Source: Pseudonocardia sulfidoxydans NBRC 16205 (GTDB lineage: Bacteria > Actinomycetota > Actinomycetes > Mycobacteriales > Pseudonocardiaceae). From it: DNA of 62,837 bases. The notes below the pieces were generated by a model that saw only the letters and a program-made list of their open reading frames with translations, was not told the origin of the DNA and ran no database searches. The stretch covers positions 1 through 62,837 of the forward strand of contig NZ_BJVJ01000036.1 in NCBI RefSeq assembly GCF_007989085.1, in the 5' to 3' direction. Position numbers and translations under genes: made by a program. This document shows, piece by piece, positions 24,506 to 33,806 of this stretch (within the stretch, counting starts at the first letter, position 1; each line of letters begins with the position of its first letter).

Positions 24506-25386
24506 CCCAGACCGCCGGCAAGACCTCCGGGAACAACGGAGCCGCCCGTGACGTCACGAAGGAGCTCGGGGCCGCCGGTGTGCGGCTGCGCGCCGAGTCG
24601 GTGACCCTCGGCTACGGCGACCGCACGATCGTCCACGACCTCGACCTCGACGTCGTCCAGAACACGATCACGTCGGTCATCGGGCCCAACGGCTGCGGCA
24701 AGTCGACGCTGCTGCGCGCGCTCGGCCGCCTCCTCGTCCCCAGCAAGGGACAGGTGCTGCTCGACGGCAGGCGCATCGACAAGATGCCCACCAAGGAGGT
24801 CGCGACGATCCTGGGCATGCTGCCGCAGGCGCCGAACGCACCCGAGGGGCTCACCGTCGGCGACCTCGTCGCGCGTGGCCGCCACCCGCACCAGGCCTGG
24901 TACCGGCAGTGGTCGTCGGACGACGAGACGTCGGTGCACGAGGCGCTGGAGTGGACCAACATCGCCGACCTGGCCGAGCGCCCCGTCGACGAGCTGTCCG
25001 GCGGCCAGCGGCAGCGGGCGTGGATCTCGATGGCGCTGGCCCAGGGCACCGACCTGCTGCTGCTCGACGAGCCGACCACCTACCTCGACCTCTCCCATCA
25101 GGTGGAGGTCCTGGAGCTGGTGCGCCGGCTCAACCGCGACCTGGGCCGGACCGTCGTGATGGTGCTGCACGACCTGAACCTCGCGGCCCGCTACTCCGAC
25201 CGGCTCGTCGCCATGCGCGAGGGCAGGATCATCGCCGCCGGCACCCCGGCGGAGGTCATCACCGAGCCGCTGCTCGCCGAGGTGTTCGGCCTGCACGCCA
25301 AGGTGATCCCCGATCCGGTGTCGGGCACCCCGCTCGTCGTCCCCATCGGGACGGCCGTGTCGGGGAGGATCGCCGCCGACGCCTGA
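24502..25386 (+). CDS. Siderophore ABC transporter ATPase
   Basis: 294 residues. All ABC motifs are intact: Walker A GPNGCGKSTLL, signature LSGGQRQRAWISMALAQ, Walker B LLLLDEPTTYLDL and the switch histidine in MVLHDLNLAARYSD. These closely follow FepC/FecE-type ATPases. An N-terminal extension of about 25 residues is unusual. The ATG overlaps the permease stop (ATGA), so the three genes form one operon. Confidence 0.93.
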   Translation: MTQTAGKTSGNNGAARDVTKELGAAGVRLRAESVTLGYGDRTIVHDLDLDVVQNTITSVIGPNGCGKSTLLRALGRLLVPSKGQVLLDGRRIDKMPTKEVATILGMLPQAPNAPEGLTVGDLVARGRHPHQAWYRQWSSDDETSVHEALEWTNIADLAERPVDELSGGQRQRAWISMALAQGTDLLLLDEPTTYLDLSHQVEVLELVRRLNRDLGRTVVMVLHDLNLAARYSDRLVAMREGRIIAAGTPAEVITEPLLAEVFGLHAKVIPDPVSGTPLVVPIGTAVSGRIAADA

Positions 25387-25406
25387 TGCAGCGCTATCGT
25401 GCGCGG

Positions 25407-26261
25407 ATGGCGACGACGACGCGGTCCGCGCGCGAGACCTTCCGGGTGCCCCAGGGCGGCGTCGACCTGTCCGCGATCGACCCCGGCGCCACACCGATCG
25501 GCCCGCAGGGCAAGGGCAAGGCCGCGAAGGCGATGACCGAGCTGGGTGCCCGGCTCGACGCCCGCCAGGAGGCGCTGTACGCGGCCGCGGTGGGCGGGAC
25601 GAGCCCGCGCGCGGTGCTGCTCGTCCTGCAGGGCATGGACACGTCGGGCAAGGGCGGGGTGATCAGCCACGTCGCCGGGCTGGTCAACCCGCAGGGGCTG
25701 CACATCGCGTCGTTCAAGCGCCCCACCCCCGAGGAGCTGGCGCACGACTTCCTGTGGCGCATCCGCAAGCAGGTCCCGCACGCCGGGATGATCGGCGTCT
25801 TCGACCGCAGCCACTACGAGGACGTGCTGGTCGTGCGCGTCGACGGGCTGGTGGGCGAGCCGGAGTGGCGCAGCCGCTACGAGCGCATCAACGCCTTCGA
25901 GGCCGAGTTCGACGAGCAGGGCGTCGCGATCGTGAAGTGCATGCTGCACATCTCCCCGCAGACGCAGGCCGAGCGGCTCGCCGCCCGCCTCGACGACCCG
26001 CAGAAGCACTGGAAGTACAACCCGGGCGATCTCGACGCCCGCGCCAAGTGGACCGACTACCAGGCCGCCTACGCCGACGCGCTCGCCCACTGCGACACCC
26101 ACGCCGCGCCCTGGTACGTCGTCCCGTCCGACCGCAAGTGGTACCGCAACTGGGCCGTCGCGGCGCTGCTGGCCGAGACCCTCGACGCGATCGACCCGCA
26201 GTACCCGCCCGCCGACTTCGACGTCGAGGCGGAGAAGGCCCGGGTGCGCGCGGCGGTCTGA
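25407..26261 (+). CDS. Polyphosphate kinase 2 family protein
   Basis: 284 residues from an ATG at 25407; an ATG at 25386 overlapping the ATPase stop would add 7 residues and cannot be excluded. PPK2 enzymes phosphorylate nucleotides from polyphosphate. The P-loop GMDTSGKGG, the lid-side DRSHYEDVLV and the PSDRKWYRNW motif are all present in a single PPK2 domain. It lies next to a phosphate transporter on the opposite strand, which fits a phosphate-metabolism theme. Confidence 0.92.
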   Translation: MATTTRSARETFRVPQGGVDLSAIDPGATPIGPQGKGKAAKAMTELGARLDARQEALYAAAVGGTSPRAVLLVLQGMDTSGKGGVISHVAGLVNPQGLHIASFKRPTPEELAHDFLWRIRKQVPHAGMIGVFDRSHYEDVLVVRVDGLVGEPEWRSRYERINAFEAEFDEQGVAIVKCMLHISPQTQAERLAARLDDPQKHWKYNPGDLDARAKWTDYQAAYADALAHCDTHAAPWYVVPSDRKWYRNWAVAALLAETLDAIDPQYPPADFDVEAEKARVRAAV

Positions 26262-26268
26262 GACCGGC

Positions 26269-27264
26269 TCAGACCAGGAACAGGTGCAGCACCCAATAGG
26301 AGAGGGCGGCCATCAGCGCGGCCATCGGCAGCGTCAGGACCCAGGCGACGACGATGTTGCCCGCGACGTTCCAGCGCACCGCGGTCAGCCGCTTGGTCGC
26401 CCCGACGCCCAGGATCGACGACGTGATCGTCTGCGTCGTCGAGATGGGCGCGGCGAAGGCGAACGCCGTCGTGTAGAGCACGGCCGACGCCGTGGCCTCG
26501 GCGGCGAACCCGCGCGGCGGGTCGAGGTCGATGATCCGCCGCCCCAGGGTGCGCATGATGCGCCAGCCACCGGCGGCGGTGCCGGCCGAGAGCGCACCGG
26601 CCGAGATCAGGATGACCCACCAGGGGACGTCGAAGCCCTCGTGGTAGCCGCCGACGACGAGCGCCAGCACGATCACGCCCATCGTCTTCTGGGCGTCCTG
26701 CAGGCCGTGGCCGAGCGCCATCGCCGCCGCGGAGACGGTCTGGGCGTGCCGGAACCCGCGCGTGACGCGGTTGGGGCGGGCGTCCTTGAACAGCCACAGC
26801 AGCCCGATCATCACCAGGCCCGCGAGGACGAACCCGACGACCGGCGAGACGACCATGGGGATGACGACCTTCTCCACCACGCCGCCCCACTGCACGGTGC
26901 CGGCCGAGGCCAGCGCGGCCCCGACGAGGCCGCCGATCAGCGCGTGCGACGACGAGGACGGCATCCCGAACCACCACGTGATCAGGTTCCAGGCGATCGC
27001 ACCGATCAGCGCCGCGAGCACGACGACGAGCCCGGCGGTGCCCTCGGGGGCGGCGATGATGCCCTTGCCGACCGTCGAGGCCACCGCGGTGCCCAGGAAG
27101 GCTCCGGCGAGGTTCATGACCGCCGCCATGACGAGCGCGGAGCGAGGGGACAGCGCCCGCGTCGACACCGAGGTGGCGATGGCGTTCGCGGCGTCGTGGA
27201 AACCGTTCGTGTAGTCGAAGCCCAGCGCGACGACGATCACCACGAGGATGAGCGCGAGCTCCAC
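26269..27264 (-). CDS. pit: Pit-family low-affinity inorganic phosphate transporter
   Basis: 331 residues with about ten membrane segments. The duplicated family signature is clear: GFHDAANAIATSV at the N-terminus and the ISTTQTITSSILGVGATKR segment in the C-terminal half. It couples phosphate uptake to the proton gradient. It follows its DUF47 partner by one base on the same strand, the standard arrangement, and is convergent with PPK2. Confidence 0.93.
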   Translation of the reverse strand: MELALILVVIVVALGFDYTNGFHDAANAIATSVSTRALSPRSALVMAAVMNLAGAFLGTAVASTVGKGIIAAPEGTAGLVVVLAALIGAIAWNLITWWFGMPSSSSHALIGGLVGAALASAGTVQWGGVVEKVVIPMVVSPVVGFVLAGLVMIGLLWLFKDARPNRVTRGFRHAQTVSAAAMALGHGLQDAQKTMGVIVLALVVGGYHEGFDVPWWVILISAGALSAGTAAGGWRIMRTLGRRIIDLDPPRGFAAEATASAVLYTTAFAFAAPISTTQTITSSILGVGATKRLTAVRWNVAGNIVVAWVLTLPMAALMAALSYWVLHLFLV

Positions 27265-27265
27265 C

Positions 27266-27901
27266 TCAGGCCTCCTTGACGGCGATGCTCTCGACGGTGT
27301 TGGCCACCGTCTCGAACGCGTCCGCGGCCTCCTCGAGGGTCTCCACGACTTCCTTGATCTTCAGCACCGTCAGTACGTCGAGCGGGGTGACGTCGTCGTC
27401 GGGGGCGAGCAGGTCGCGCAGCAGCGAACGGTAGGCGGCGTCGCCCTCGTCCTCGAGGGAGTTGACGTGGACCCAGTACTCGCGCAGCGACTCCAGCTTC
27501 TCCAGCCCCGGCATGGCCTCGGCGGTCGAGATCGCGGCGCGCACCAGCACGTCGGTCTGCACCGCGATGCCTTTGGGCAGGTCGTCGAGACGGTAGAGCA
27601 CGATCCGGTCGGCCGCCTCCTCCATCGCGTCGAGGACGTCGTCGAGCGAGGAGGCCAGCCGGTAGATGTCCTCGCGGTCGAACGGTGTCACGAAGACGGA
27701 GTTGAGCTTCACCATGATCTCGTGGGTGAGGTCGTCGCCCGCGTGTTCCAGGTCCTTCACCCGGGAGGCGAGTGCCGGCCGGGCCGCGGGATCCGCGGCG
27801 ACCAGCTCGGCCAGTCCCTCCGCGGCGGCGACGATGTTCTCCGCCGCGCGCGTGAACAACGGGTAGAACCCTCGTTCATGTGGTGTCAACCGGAACGCCA
27901 T
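27266..27901 (-). CDS. DUF47/PhoU-like phosphate transport regulator
   Basis: 211 residues, all helical in appearance, of the PhoU-like DUF47 family. The EHAGDDLTHEIMVKLN and PFDREDIYRLASSLDDVLD segments carry the paired acidic residues that bind metal in PhoU-like bundles. Family members are co-transcribed with Pit transporters and are thought to modulate them. It is the first gene of the pit operon and is divergent from the gene at 28047, with 145 bases between. Confidence 0.92.
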   Translation of the reverse strand: MAFRLTPHERGFYPLFTRAAENIVAAAEGLAELVAADPAARPALASRVKDLEHAGDDLTHEIMVKLNSVFVTPFDREDIYRLASSLDDVLDAMEEAADRIVLYRLDDLPKGIAVQTDVLVRAAISTAEAMPGLEKLESLREYWVHVNSLEDEGDAAYRSLLRDLLAPDDDVTPLDVLTVLKIKEVVETLEEAADAFETVANTVESIAVKEA

Positions 27902-28046
27902 GGGAGCGTTCTACCCGTGCCGTGTCGCGACGTTCCCGGCAGGTACCCCGAGCGACGGTGTCGCCGGACACGCGTGTACGACGCGCGGCCTCGACGAACG
28001 CGGAAGGGACGTGCACCGGCGGCGATTGCCGATTAGCGTCGCGACC

Positions 28047-29429
28047 ATGAACTCCAGCGTGGCGTCGGTGAACCGGACCGATCATGCCGACGCCGTTGCT
28101 GACCTCGTCGAACGCTACCGTGCGGTGCCGCCGGGGCAGCGGGTCCGGCTCGGTAAGCCCTCGTCCAACCTGTTCCGTTTCGGTGGTTCGCGCCCGGATG
28201 TCCGTCTCCTGGACACGTCGCGGCTCACAGGTGTGATCGACGTCGACCCCGTCGCCCGCACCGCCGACGTCCAGGGCATGACCACCTACGAGGCCCTCGT
28301 CGACGCCACCCTGGCCCACGGGCTCATGCCGCTGGTCGTCCCCCAGCTCAAGACGATCACCCTCGGCGGTGCCGTCGCCGGGCTGGGGATCGAGTCGACG
28401 TCGTTCCGGCACGGCCTGCCGCACGAGTCGGTGCTGGAGATGGACCTGCTGACCGGCTCGGGTGAGGTCGTCACCGCCCGGCCCGAGGGGGAGCACGCCG
28501 ACCTCTACGCCACGTTCCCCAACTCCTACGGCACCCTCGGCTACACCCTGCGGCTGTGCATCGAGCTGCAGCCGGTCGCGCCCTTCGTGCGCCTGACCCA
28601 TCACCGCTTCGGGTCCGCGGCCGCGGCCGCCGCCGAGATCGAGCGGGTGTGCGACCTCGACGGTGCCGGCGCGGACGTCGACTTCGTCGACGGCACGGTG
28701 TTCGACGGCGGCGAGCAGTACGTCACGGTGGGACGGTTCGTCGACGAGCCGATGCCCGGCGCGCAGGTGTCCGACTACACCGGACAGCAGGTCTTCTACC
28801 GGTCGCTGCAGCAGCGCCCGGTCGACCACCTCACCACGCACGACTACATCTGGCGCTGGGACACCGACTGGTTCTGGTGCTCGCGTGCCTTCGGCGTGCA
28901 GAACCCGCTGGTGCGCAGGGTGTGGCCGCGCCGCTACCGCCGTTCCGACGTCTACCGCCGCCTCGTCGCGCTCGACCAGCGCCACGGTGTCACCAACCGG
29001 CTGGCCGACATCACACGGTCACCGCGCCAGGAGATGGTGATCCAGGACGTCGAGATCCCCGTCGAGAACCTGGACCGGTTCCTGGAGGTCTTCCACCGCG
29101 ACGTCGGGATCTCGCCGGTGTGGCTGTGCCCGATCCGGCTGCGCGGCGAGCGCGAGTGGCCGCTCTACCCGATGGAGGCGGGCCGGCTCTACGTCAACGT
29201 CGGATTCTGGTCGACCGTCGACCAGGTGCCCGGACGGCCCGACGCGCACAACCGGCTGATCGAGGAGCTCGTTGCCGAGCTCGGCGGGCACAAGTCCCTG
29301 TACTCCACGGTGCACTACGACGAGGCCGAGTTCTGGCGCCGCTACAACGGCGACGCCTACCGGGCCGTGAAGGACCGCTACGACCCGGACGGGCGGCTGC
29401 CGGGTCTCTACTCGAAGGTGGTGGGCTGA
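28047..29429 (+). CDS. FAD-binding oxidoreductase of 10-methyl fatty acid synthesis (TmsA/Rv0449c-like)
   Basis: 460 residues. The PCMH-type FAD domain resembles DHCR24/sterol reductase-like proteins: GMTTYEALVDATLAHGLMP, then TLGGAVAGLGIESTSF. Together with the SAM methyltransferase two bases downstream it matches the actinobacterial pair that makes 10-methyl-branched (tuberculostearic-type) fatty acids. There the methyltransferase adds the carbon to oleoyl phospholipid and the flavoprotein reduces the methylene product. The assignment rests on the pair. The ATG follows a promoter-sized gap. Confidence 0.78.
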   Translation: MNSSVASVNRTDHADAVADLVERYRAVPPGQRVRLGKPSSNLFRFGGSRPDVRLLDTSRLTGVIDVDPVARTADVQGMTTYEALVDATLAHGLMPLVVPQLKTITLGGAVAGLGIESTSFRHGLPHESVLEMDLLTGSGEVVTARPEGEHADLYATFPNSYGTLGYTLRLCIELQPVAPFVRLTHHRFGSAAAAAAEIERVCDLDGAGADVDFVDGTVFDGGEQYVTVGRFVDEPMPGAQVSDYTGQQVFYRSLQQRPVDHLTTHDYIWRWDTDWFWCSRAFGVQNPLVRRVWPRRYRRSDVYRRLVALDQRHGVTNRLADITRSPRQEMVIQDVEIPVENLDRFLEVFHRDVGISPVWLCPIRLRGEREWPLYPMEAGRLYVNVGFWSTVDQVPGRPDAHNRLIEELVAELGGHKSLYSTVHYDEAEFWRRYNGDAYRAVKDRYDPDGRLPGLYSKVVG

Positions 29430-29431
29430 TC

Positions 29432-30673
29432 ATGAGGGTGGCCGACGTACTCGGCAGGATCATCGGGCACGACGCGCCGATCCGGATCGTCGCTTACGAC
29501 GGCAGCAAGTGTGGCCCCGACGACAGCGACGTCGCACTCCGCGTGGAGTCGCCGGCCGCACTGGCGCGGCTCGTGTCCGCGCCCGGCACGCTCGGGCTCG
29601 CCCGCGCGTACGTGACCGGTGAGATCGAGGTCGAGGGCGACCTCTACACCGCGCTGGACGCACTCGCCGACGTCGCCCTGCAGGGCATCCCGCGCAACGA
29701 GCAGTTCCGGCTGGTGCGCGAGCTCGCGCCGGTGTGGCTGCGCCACCGCAGGCCGGCCCCGGCGATCGAGGCGAAGCCGCGGGGGCGGCTGCACTCGAAG
29801 TTCCGCGACAGCCAGGCCATCTCGCACCACTACGACGTGTCGAACCGCTTCTACGAGTGGGTGCTCGGCCCGTCGATGACCTACACGTGCGCCTGCTACC
29901 CGACCGGCACCGCGACGCTCGAACAGGCGCAGGAGACCAAGTACGAGCTCGTCGCCCAGAAGCTCGACCTGCAGCCCGGCACGCGGCTGCTCGACGTCGG
30001 CTGCGGCTGGGGCGGCATGGTCCGCCACGCGGCGGCGCACCACGGCGTCCGCGCGCTCGGCGTCACCCTCTCGCGCAACCAGGCCGAGTGGGCGCAGGCC
30101 GAGATCGAGCGCCAGGGCCTCGCGCACCTGGCCGAGGTGCGCCACCTCGACTACCGCGACGTGCAGGAGTCCGGCTTCGACGCCGTCAGCTCCATCGGGC
30201 TCACCGAGCACATCGGCAAGGCCCAGCTGCCGTCGTACTTCCGGTTCCTCAACGCGAAGCTGCGTCCCGAGGGCCGGATGCTCAACCACTGCATCACCCA
30301 TCCCTTCACCACCAAGCAGCGCCACATCGACCCGTTCATCGGCCGCTACGTGTTCCCCGACGGCCAGCTCGAGCCCGTCGGCACGATCATCACGGCGATG
30401 AACGACAACGGGTTCGAGATCCGCCACGAGGAGAACCTGCGCGAGCACTACGCGCGCACCCTCGCCGGCTGGGGCGACAACCTGGAGGCGCACTGGGACG
30501 AGGCCGTCGCCGAGGTCGGCCTCGAACGGGCCCGGGTGTGGCGGCTCTACATGGCCGCGAGCAGGCTCGGCTTCGACCGCGACAACATCCAGCTCCACCA
30601 GGTGCTCGGGGTCAAGCTGGGCGAACACGGCCGGTCGGGGTTCCCGCTCCGCGGGTGGAGGTCGGCCTCGTAG
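29432..30673 (+). CDS. SAM-dependent fatty acyl methyltransferase (cyclopropane synthase family, TmsB-like)
   Basis: 413 residues. SAM-binding motif I is LLDVGCGWGGM (near residue 188). The family's SHHYDVSNRFYEWVLG entry motif and the CITHPFTTKQ segment are present. The family includes cyclopropane-fatty-acid synthases and the UfaA1/TmsB enzymes that methylate oleate at C10; the flavoprotein gene directly upstream favours the latter. It is followed by a WS/DGAT gene 10 bases on. Confidence 0.85.
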   Translation: MRVADVLGRIIGHDAPIRIVAYDGSKCGPDDSDVALRVESPAALARLVSAPGTLGLARAYVTGEIEVEGDLYTALDALADVALQGIPRNEQFRLVRELAPVWLRHRRPAPAIEAKPRGRLHSKFRDSQAISHHYDVSNRFYEWVLGPSMTYTCACYPTGTATLEQAQETKYELVAQKLDLQPGTRLLDVGCGWGGMVRHAAAHHGVRALGVTLSRNQAEWAQAEIERQGLAHLAEVRHLDYRDVQESGFDAVSSIGLTEHIGKAQLPSYFRFLNAKLRPEGRMLNHCITHPFTTKQRHIDPFIGRYVFPDGQLEPVGTIITAMNDNGFEIRHEENLREHYARTLAGWGDNLEAHWDEAVAEVGLERARVWRLYMAASRLGFDRDNIQLHQVLGVKLGEHGRSGFPLRGWRSAS

Positions 30674-30683
30674 GCTGGTGATC

Positions 30684-32120
30684 GTGCCGGACCGACTGTC
30701 CCCGCTGGACGCGTCCTTCCTCTACATGGAACAGCCGACGACGGGCATGCACGTCGGCGGGGTGATGACGTTCCTGCCGCCGGAGGACGGGTCGGTGTTC
30801 GACGTCGACGCGTTCGTCCGGCTCGTCGGCAGCAGGCTGTCGCTGGTGCCGCGCTACCGGCAGCGGGTGCGCGAGGTGCCGGGGCGGCTGGGGCTCCCGG
30901 TCTGGGTCGACGACCCGGACTTCGACCTCAGCTACCACATCCGGCGCTCCGCGCTGCCCGCGCCGGGCACCGACGACGCCCTGCGCGAGCTGGTCGGGCG
31001 GCTGCTGAGCCGCCGCCTCGACCGGGACCGCCCGCTGTGGGAGCTCTACGTCGTCGAAGGGGTGTCGGGCGGGCGGTTCGCGCTCGTCACGAAGACCCAC
31101 CACGCGATGGTCGACGGCATCGCGTCGATGGACATCGGTGCGTTGCTGCTCGACCGCACCCCGCAGCCGCGCGAGGTGCCCGACGAGGAGTGGGTGCCCG
31201 AGCGGGAGCCCTCGGGGATCGAGCTGGCGGCGTCGGCGGTCATGGAGAACCTGCGCCGCCCGCGCAGTGCGGTCGACGCGGCCGCCCGCGCGGTGGCCGA
31301 CCTGCGCGCCGCCGTGACCACGGTGGGCCGCACGATGTCGGGCATCGCCGAGGCCACCCGCGGCGCGGCGCAGGCAGCGGGTCCGCTCGACGCCCTCAAC
31401 CGCCCGATCGGTGAGCAGCGCCGCTACTCGATGGCCCGCACGTCGCTCGCCGCGCACCGCGCCGCGCGCAAGGCCCACTGCGCGGGCGGGGTCGGCACCG
31501 TCAACGACGTCGTCCTCGCCGTGGTGTGCGGGGCGCTGCGGTACTGGCTGATGACGCGCGGCGAGGCGCTGCACCCCGACACGACGATCCGGGCGATGGT
31601 GCCGGTGAGCGTGCGCCGCCGCCGCGCCGCCTCTGACGCGGCCGCCGAGGGCAAGCCGGGCGGCAACCAGATCTCGGCCTACTTCGTCGACCTGCCCGTG
31701 GGTCTCGACGAGCCTGCCGCGCGGCTGCACCGCATCGCCGAGCAGATGCAGGCGCAGAAACGCGGGGCCCACGACGCGGCGCCGACCGCGCTCGTCGGCC
31801 TCGCCGGGCTGATGTCGCCGCAGCTGCACAGCATGGGCGCGAAGCTGACCAGCCGGTTGTCGAGCAGGCTGTTCAACGTGCTGGTCACCAACGTGCCCGG
31901 GCCGCCGCGCCCGCTCTACGCGATGGGTGCGCGGCTGCAGGACCTGTTCCCGGTGGTGCCGCTCGCGCACGGCCAGGCCGTCGGGATCGGGGTGACGTCC
32001 TACGACGGCTCGGTCTGCTACGGCCTCAATGCCGACCGCGACACGATGCCCGACGTGAACGTGCTCGCCGAGGCGATGAACTCGGCGCTCGCCGAACTCC
32101 TGGACGACCAGCCCCTGTGA
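30684..32120 (+). CDS. Wax ester synthase / diacylglycerol acyltransferase (WS/DGAT)
   Basis: 478 residues from a GTG at 30684; a GTG at 30678 is an alternative. WS/DGAT enzymes esterify fatty alcohols or diacylglycerol with acyl-CoA. The catalytic HHxxxDG is HHAMVDG, and the N-terminal LSPLDASFLYME and C-terminal NVPGPPRPLYAMGARL motifs are typical. It follows the 10-methyl fatty acid pair and probably stores their product or related lipids. Its stop codon lies inside a 40-bp palindrome. Confidence 0.93.
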   Translation: MPDRLSPLDASFLYMEQPTTGMHVGGVMTFLPPEDGSVFDVDAFVRLVGSRLSLVPRYRQRVREVPGRLGLPVWVDDPDFDLSYHIRRSALPAPGTDDALRELVGRLLSRRLDRDRPLWELYVVEGVSGGRFALVTKTHHAMVDGIASMDIGALLLDRTPQPREVPDEEWVPEREPSGIELAASAVMENLRRPRSAVDAAARAVADLRAAVTTVGRTMSGIAEATRGAAQAAGPLDALNRPIGEQRRYSMARTSLAAHRAARKAHCAGGVGTVNDVVLAVVCGALRYWLMTRGEALHPDTTIRAMVPVSVRRRRAASDAAAEGKPGGNQISAYFVDLPVGLDEPAARLHRIAEQMQAQKRGAHDAAPTALVGLAGLMSPQLHSMGAKLTSRLSSRLFNVLVTNVPGPPRPLYAMGARLQDLFPVVPLAHGQAVGIGVTSYDGSVCYGLNADRDTMPDVNVLAEAMNSALAELLDDQPL

Positions 32121-32156
32121 GCGGCGATAGTCGTTGTCGCGACTATTGCCGCTCAC
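32117..32156. terminator. 40-bp palindrome, copy 1
   Basis: Left arm GTGAGCGGCGATAGTCG and right arm CGACTATTGCCGCTCAC pair over 17 bp with one G-T wobble. The TGA of WS/DGAT is inside the left arm. It separates convergent genes and is one of three related palindromes within 5 kb; a bidirectional terminator is the simplest role. Confidence 0.75.
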
Positions 32157-32178
32157 GACCGGCTGTTCACGATCGTGG

Positions 32179-33789
32179 TCAGCCCCTGGACACCCGCATG
32201 ACGTGGGAGTATCCGGCCGGGTCGACCCGGGCGTCGAGCAGGAACGGGCCGTCGCCGCTGCCTGCGAGCGCCGCGCGGACTCCCGCGAGATCGCCGGCGA
32301 CGGCCGAGCGGATGCCCATCCCGGCCGCGACCGCGGCGAAGTCGACGTCGGTGAACCGGACGGCGCCCGCGCCGCCCTGGCCCTCGCGCTGCTTGAGCTC
32401 GATGAGGGTCAGCGCGGCGTCGTCGAACACGACGACCGTGACGGGCAGGTTCAACCGGGCCAGCGTCTCCAGCTCCGCGAGCGTCATGCCCAGGCCGCCG
32501 TCGCCGACCATGCAGACGACGCGTTCGCCCGGCCGCGCCAGGGCCGCGCCGACCGCGGCGGGCAGCGCGTAGCCCATCGTCGCCAGGCCGTTGGAGATCA
32601 GGACCTGGTGCGGACGGTCCGCGTCGCACAGGGGCAGCACGGCGAGCATGTGGGCGCCGGCGTCGACGGTGACCTGGACCGGCCCGTGATGGTCGAGCAC
32701 GGCGGTCGTGAGGTCGACCGGGTGCAGGCCGTCGCCGCGCGGTGCCGCCCGCAACGCGGCCCGGAACTCCTCGCGGCGGCGGGCCCCCGTACCCGGCTCC
32801 CACGCGGGCGCGGCCGCGTCGAGCAGCGCGGCCAGCGACGCCGCCGGAGGGCCCGTGACCGGTTCGGGGGCGCCGTAGAACTCGGTGTTCGTGTCGGGGC
32901 CGAACCCGGCGTCGTCGAGCAGCACGACGGGCGCCTCCCACGGCCACTCGCCCGGCATCGGCTCCACACCGTCGAGACCGACGCCGACGACGAGGTCCGC
33001 CTCGGCGAGCAGGCTCCGCTCGGGGCTGCCGTTGGTGTAGAGCCCGGCGGCGTCGGGTCCGCCCGTGCCGATCGTGCCGAGGCCCTGGTAGGTGGTGAGG
33101 ACGGGAACGCCGGCGCCGTTAAGGACGGCACGCAGCGCGGCGGCGTGCCGCGGCGCTGAGCTGCCGAGCACGACGACCGGGCGGCGGCGGCCCCGGGCGG
33201 TCGCGACGGCGCGGTCCAGCGCGGCCTCGTCGAGCGGGGCGGGGCCCGGCACCGCGGGCGCGGCGTCACCGGGTACCGACGGGTCGAAGTCCAGGTGCAC
33301 GGCACCGGGGCGCGGACCCGACGCCACCGCGCACGCGGCCGCGGTCACCCGCGCAGGGTCGGCCGCGCCGAGGATGCCGTTCCAGCGGGTCACCGGCGCG
33401 GCGACGGCGACCTGGTCGAGCAGTTGGTGCCCGATCCGCGCCCGGCGGTCCGCCGGCACGGTGTCGGACACGAGCACCAGCGGGGCCCGGTCGAGCGTCG
33501 CCTGTGCGAGCCCGTTGACCGCGCTGGTCAGCCCCGGCCCGCGGGTCACGACGGCGACCCCCGGCGTCGCGGTGAGCAGCCCGAACACCCCCGCCATGAC
33601 GCACGCCGCGGTCTCCCCACGGGCGAGGGTGAAGCCGATACCGTGCTCGTGGGCCGCGCCGATCATCTCGAGGTTGGGTCCGCCGCCGGGCATCCCGAAG
33701 ATCCGGCGCACCCCGGCCGCCGTGAGCCCCGCGGCCATGCCCGCCGCCGGGGAAGGGGCTGTGCGAGAGGGGGTGGCGCTGGTCGACAT
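32179..33789 (-). CDS. Thiamine diphosphate-dependent enzyme, acetolactate synthase-like
   Basis: 536 residues with the three-domain layout of acetolactate synthase large subunits and benzoylformate decarboxylases. The N-terminal pyrimidine domain has GxxxE as RGETAACVMA. The C-terminal diphosphate domain has GDGGLGMTLAELETLARLNLPVTVVVFDD. It lacks an adjacent regulatory subunit, so a biosynthetic role is doubtful; a decarboxylase or carboligase of unknown substrate is more likely. Its start is only 17 bases from the divergent start at 33807. Confidence 0.85.
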   Translation of the reverse strand: MSTSATPSRTAPSPAAGMAAGLTAAGVRRIFGMPGGGPNLEMIGAAHEHGIGFTLARGETAACVMAGVFGLLTATPGVAVVTRGPGLTSAVNGLAQATLDRAPLVLVSDTVPADRRARIGHQLLDQVAVAAPVTRWNGILGAADPARVTAAACAVASGPRPGAVHLDFDPSVPGDAAPAVPGPAPLDEAALDRAVATARGRRRPVVVLGSSAPRHAAALRAVLNGAGVPVLTTYQGLGTIGTGGPDAAGLYTNGSPERSLLAEADLVVGVGLDGVEPMPGEWPWEAPVVLLDDAGFGPDTNTEFYGAPEPVTGPPAASLAALLDAAAPAWEPGTGARRREEFRAALRAAPRGDGLHPVDLTTAVLDHHGPVQVTVDAGAHMLAVLPLCDADRPHQVLISNGLATMGYALPAAVGAALARPGERVVCMVGDGGLGMTLAELETLARLNLPVTVVVFDDAALTLIELKQREGQGGAGAVRFTDVDFAAVAAGMGIRSAVAGDLAGVRAALAGSGDGPFLLDARVDPAGYSHVMRVSRG

Positions 33790-33806
33790 GGCCTTACGCT
33801 AACGCC

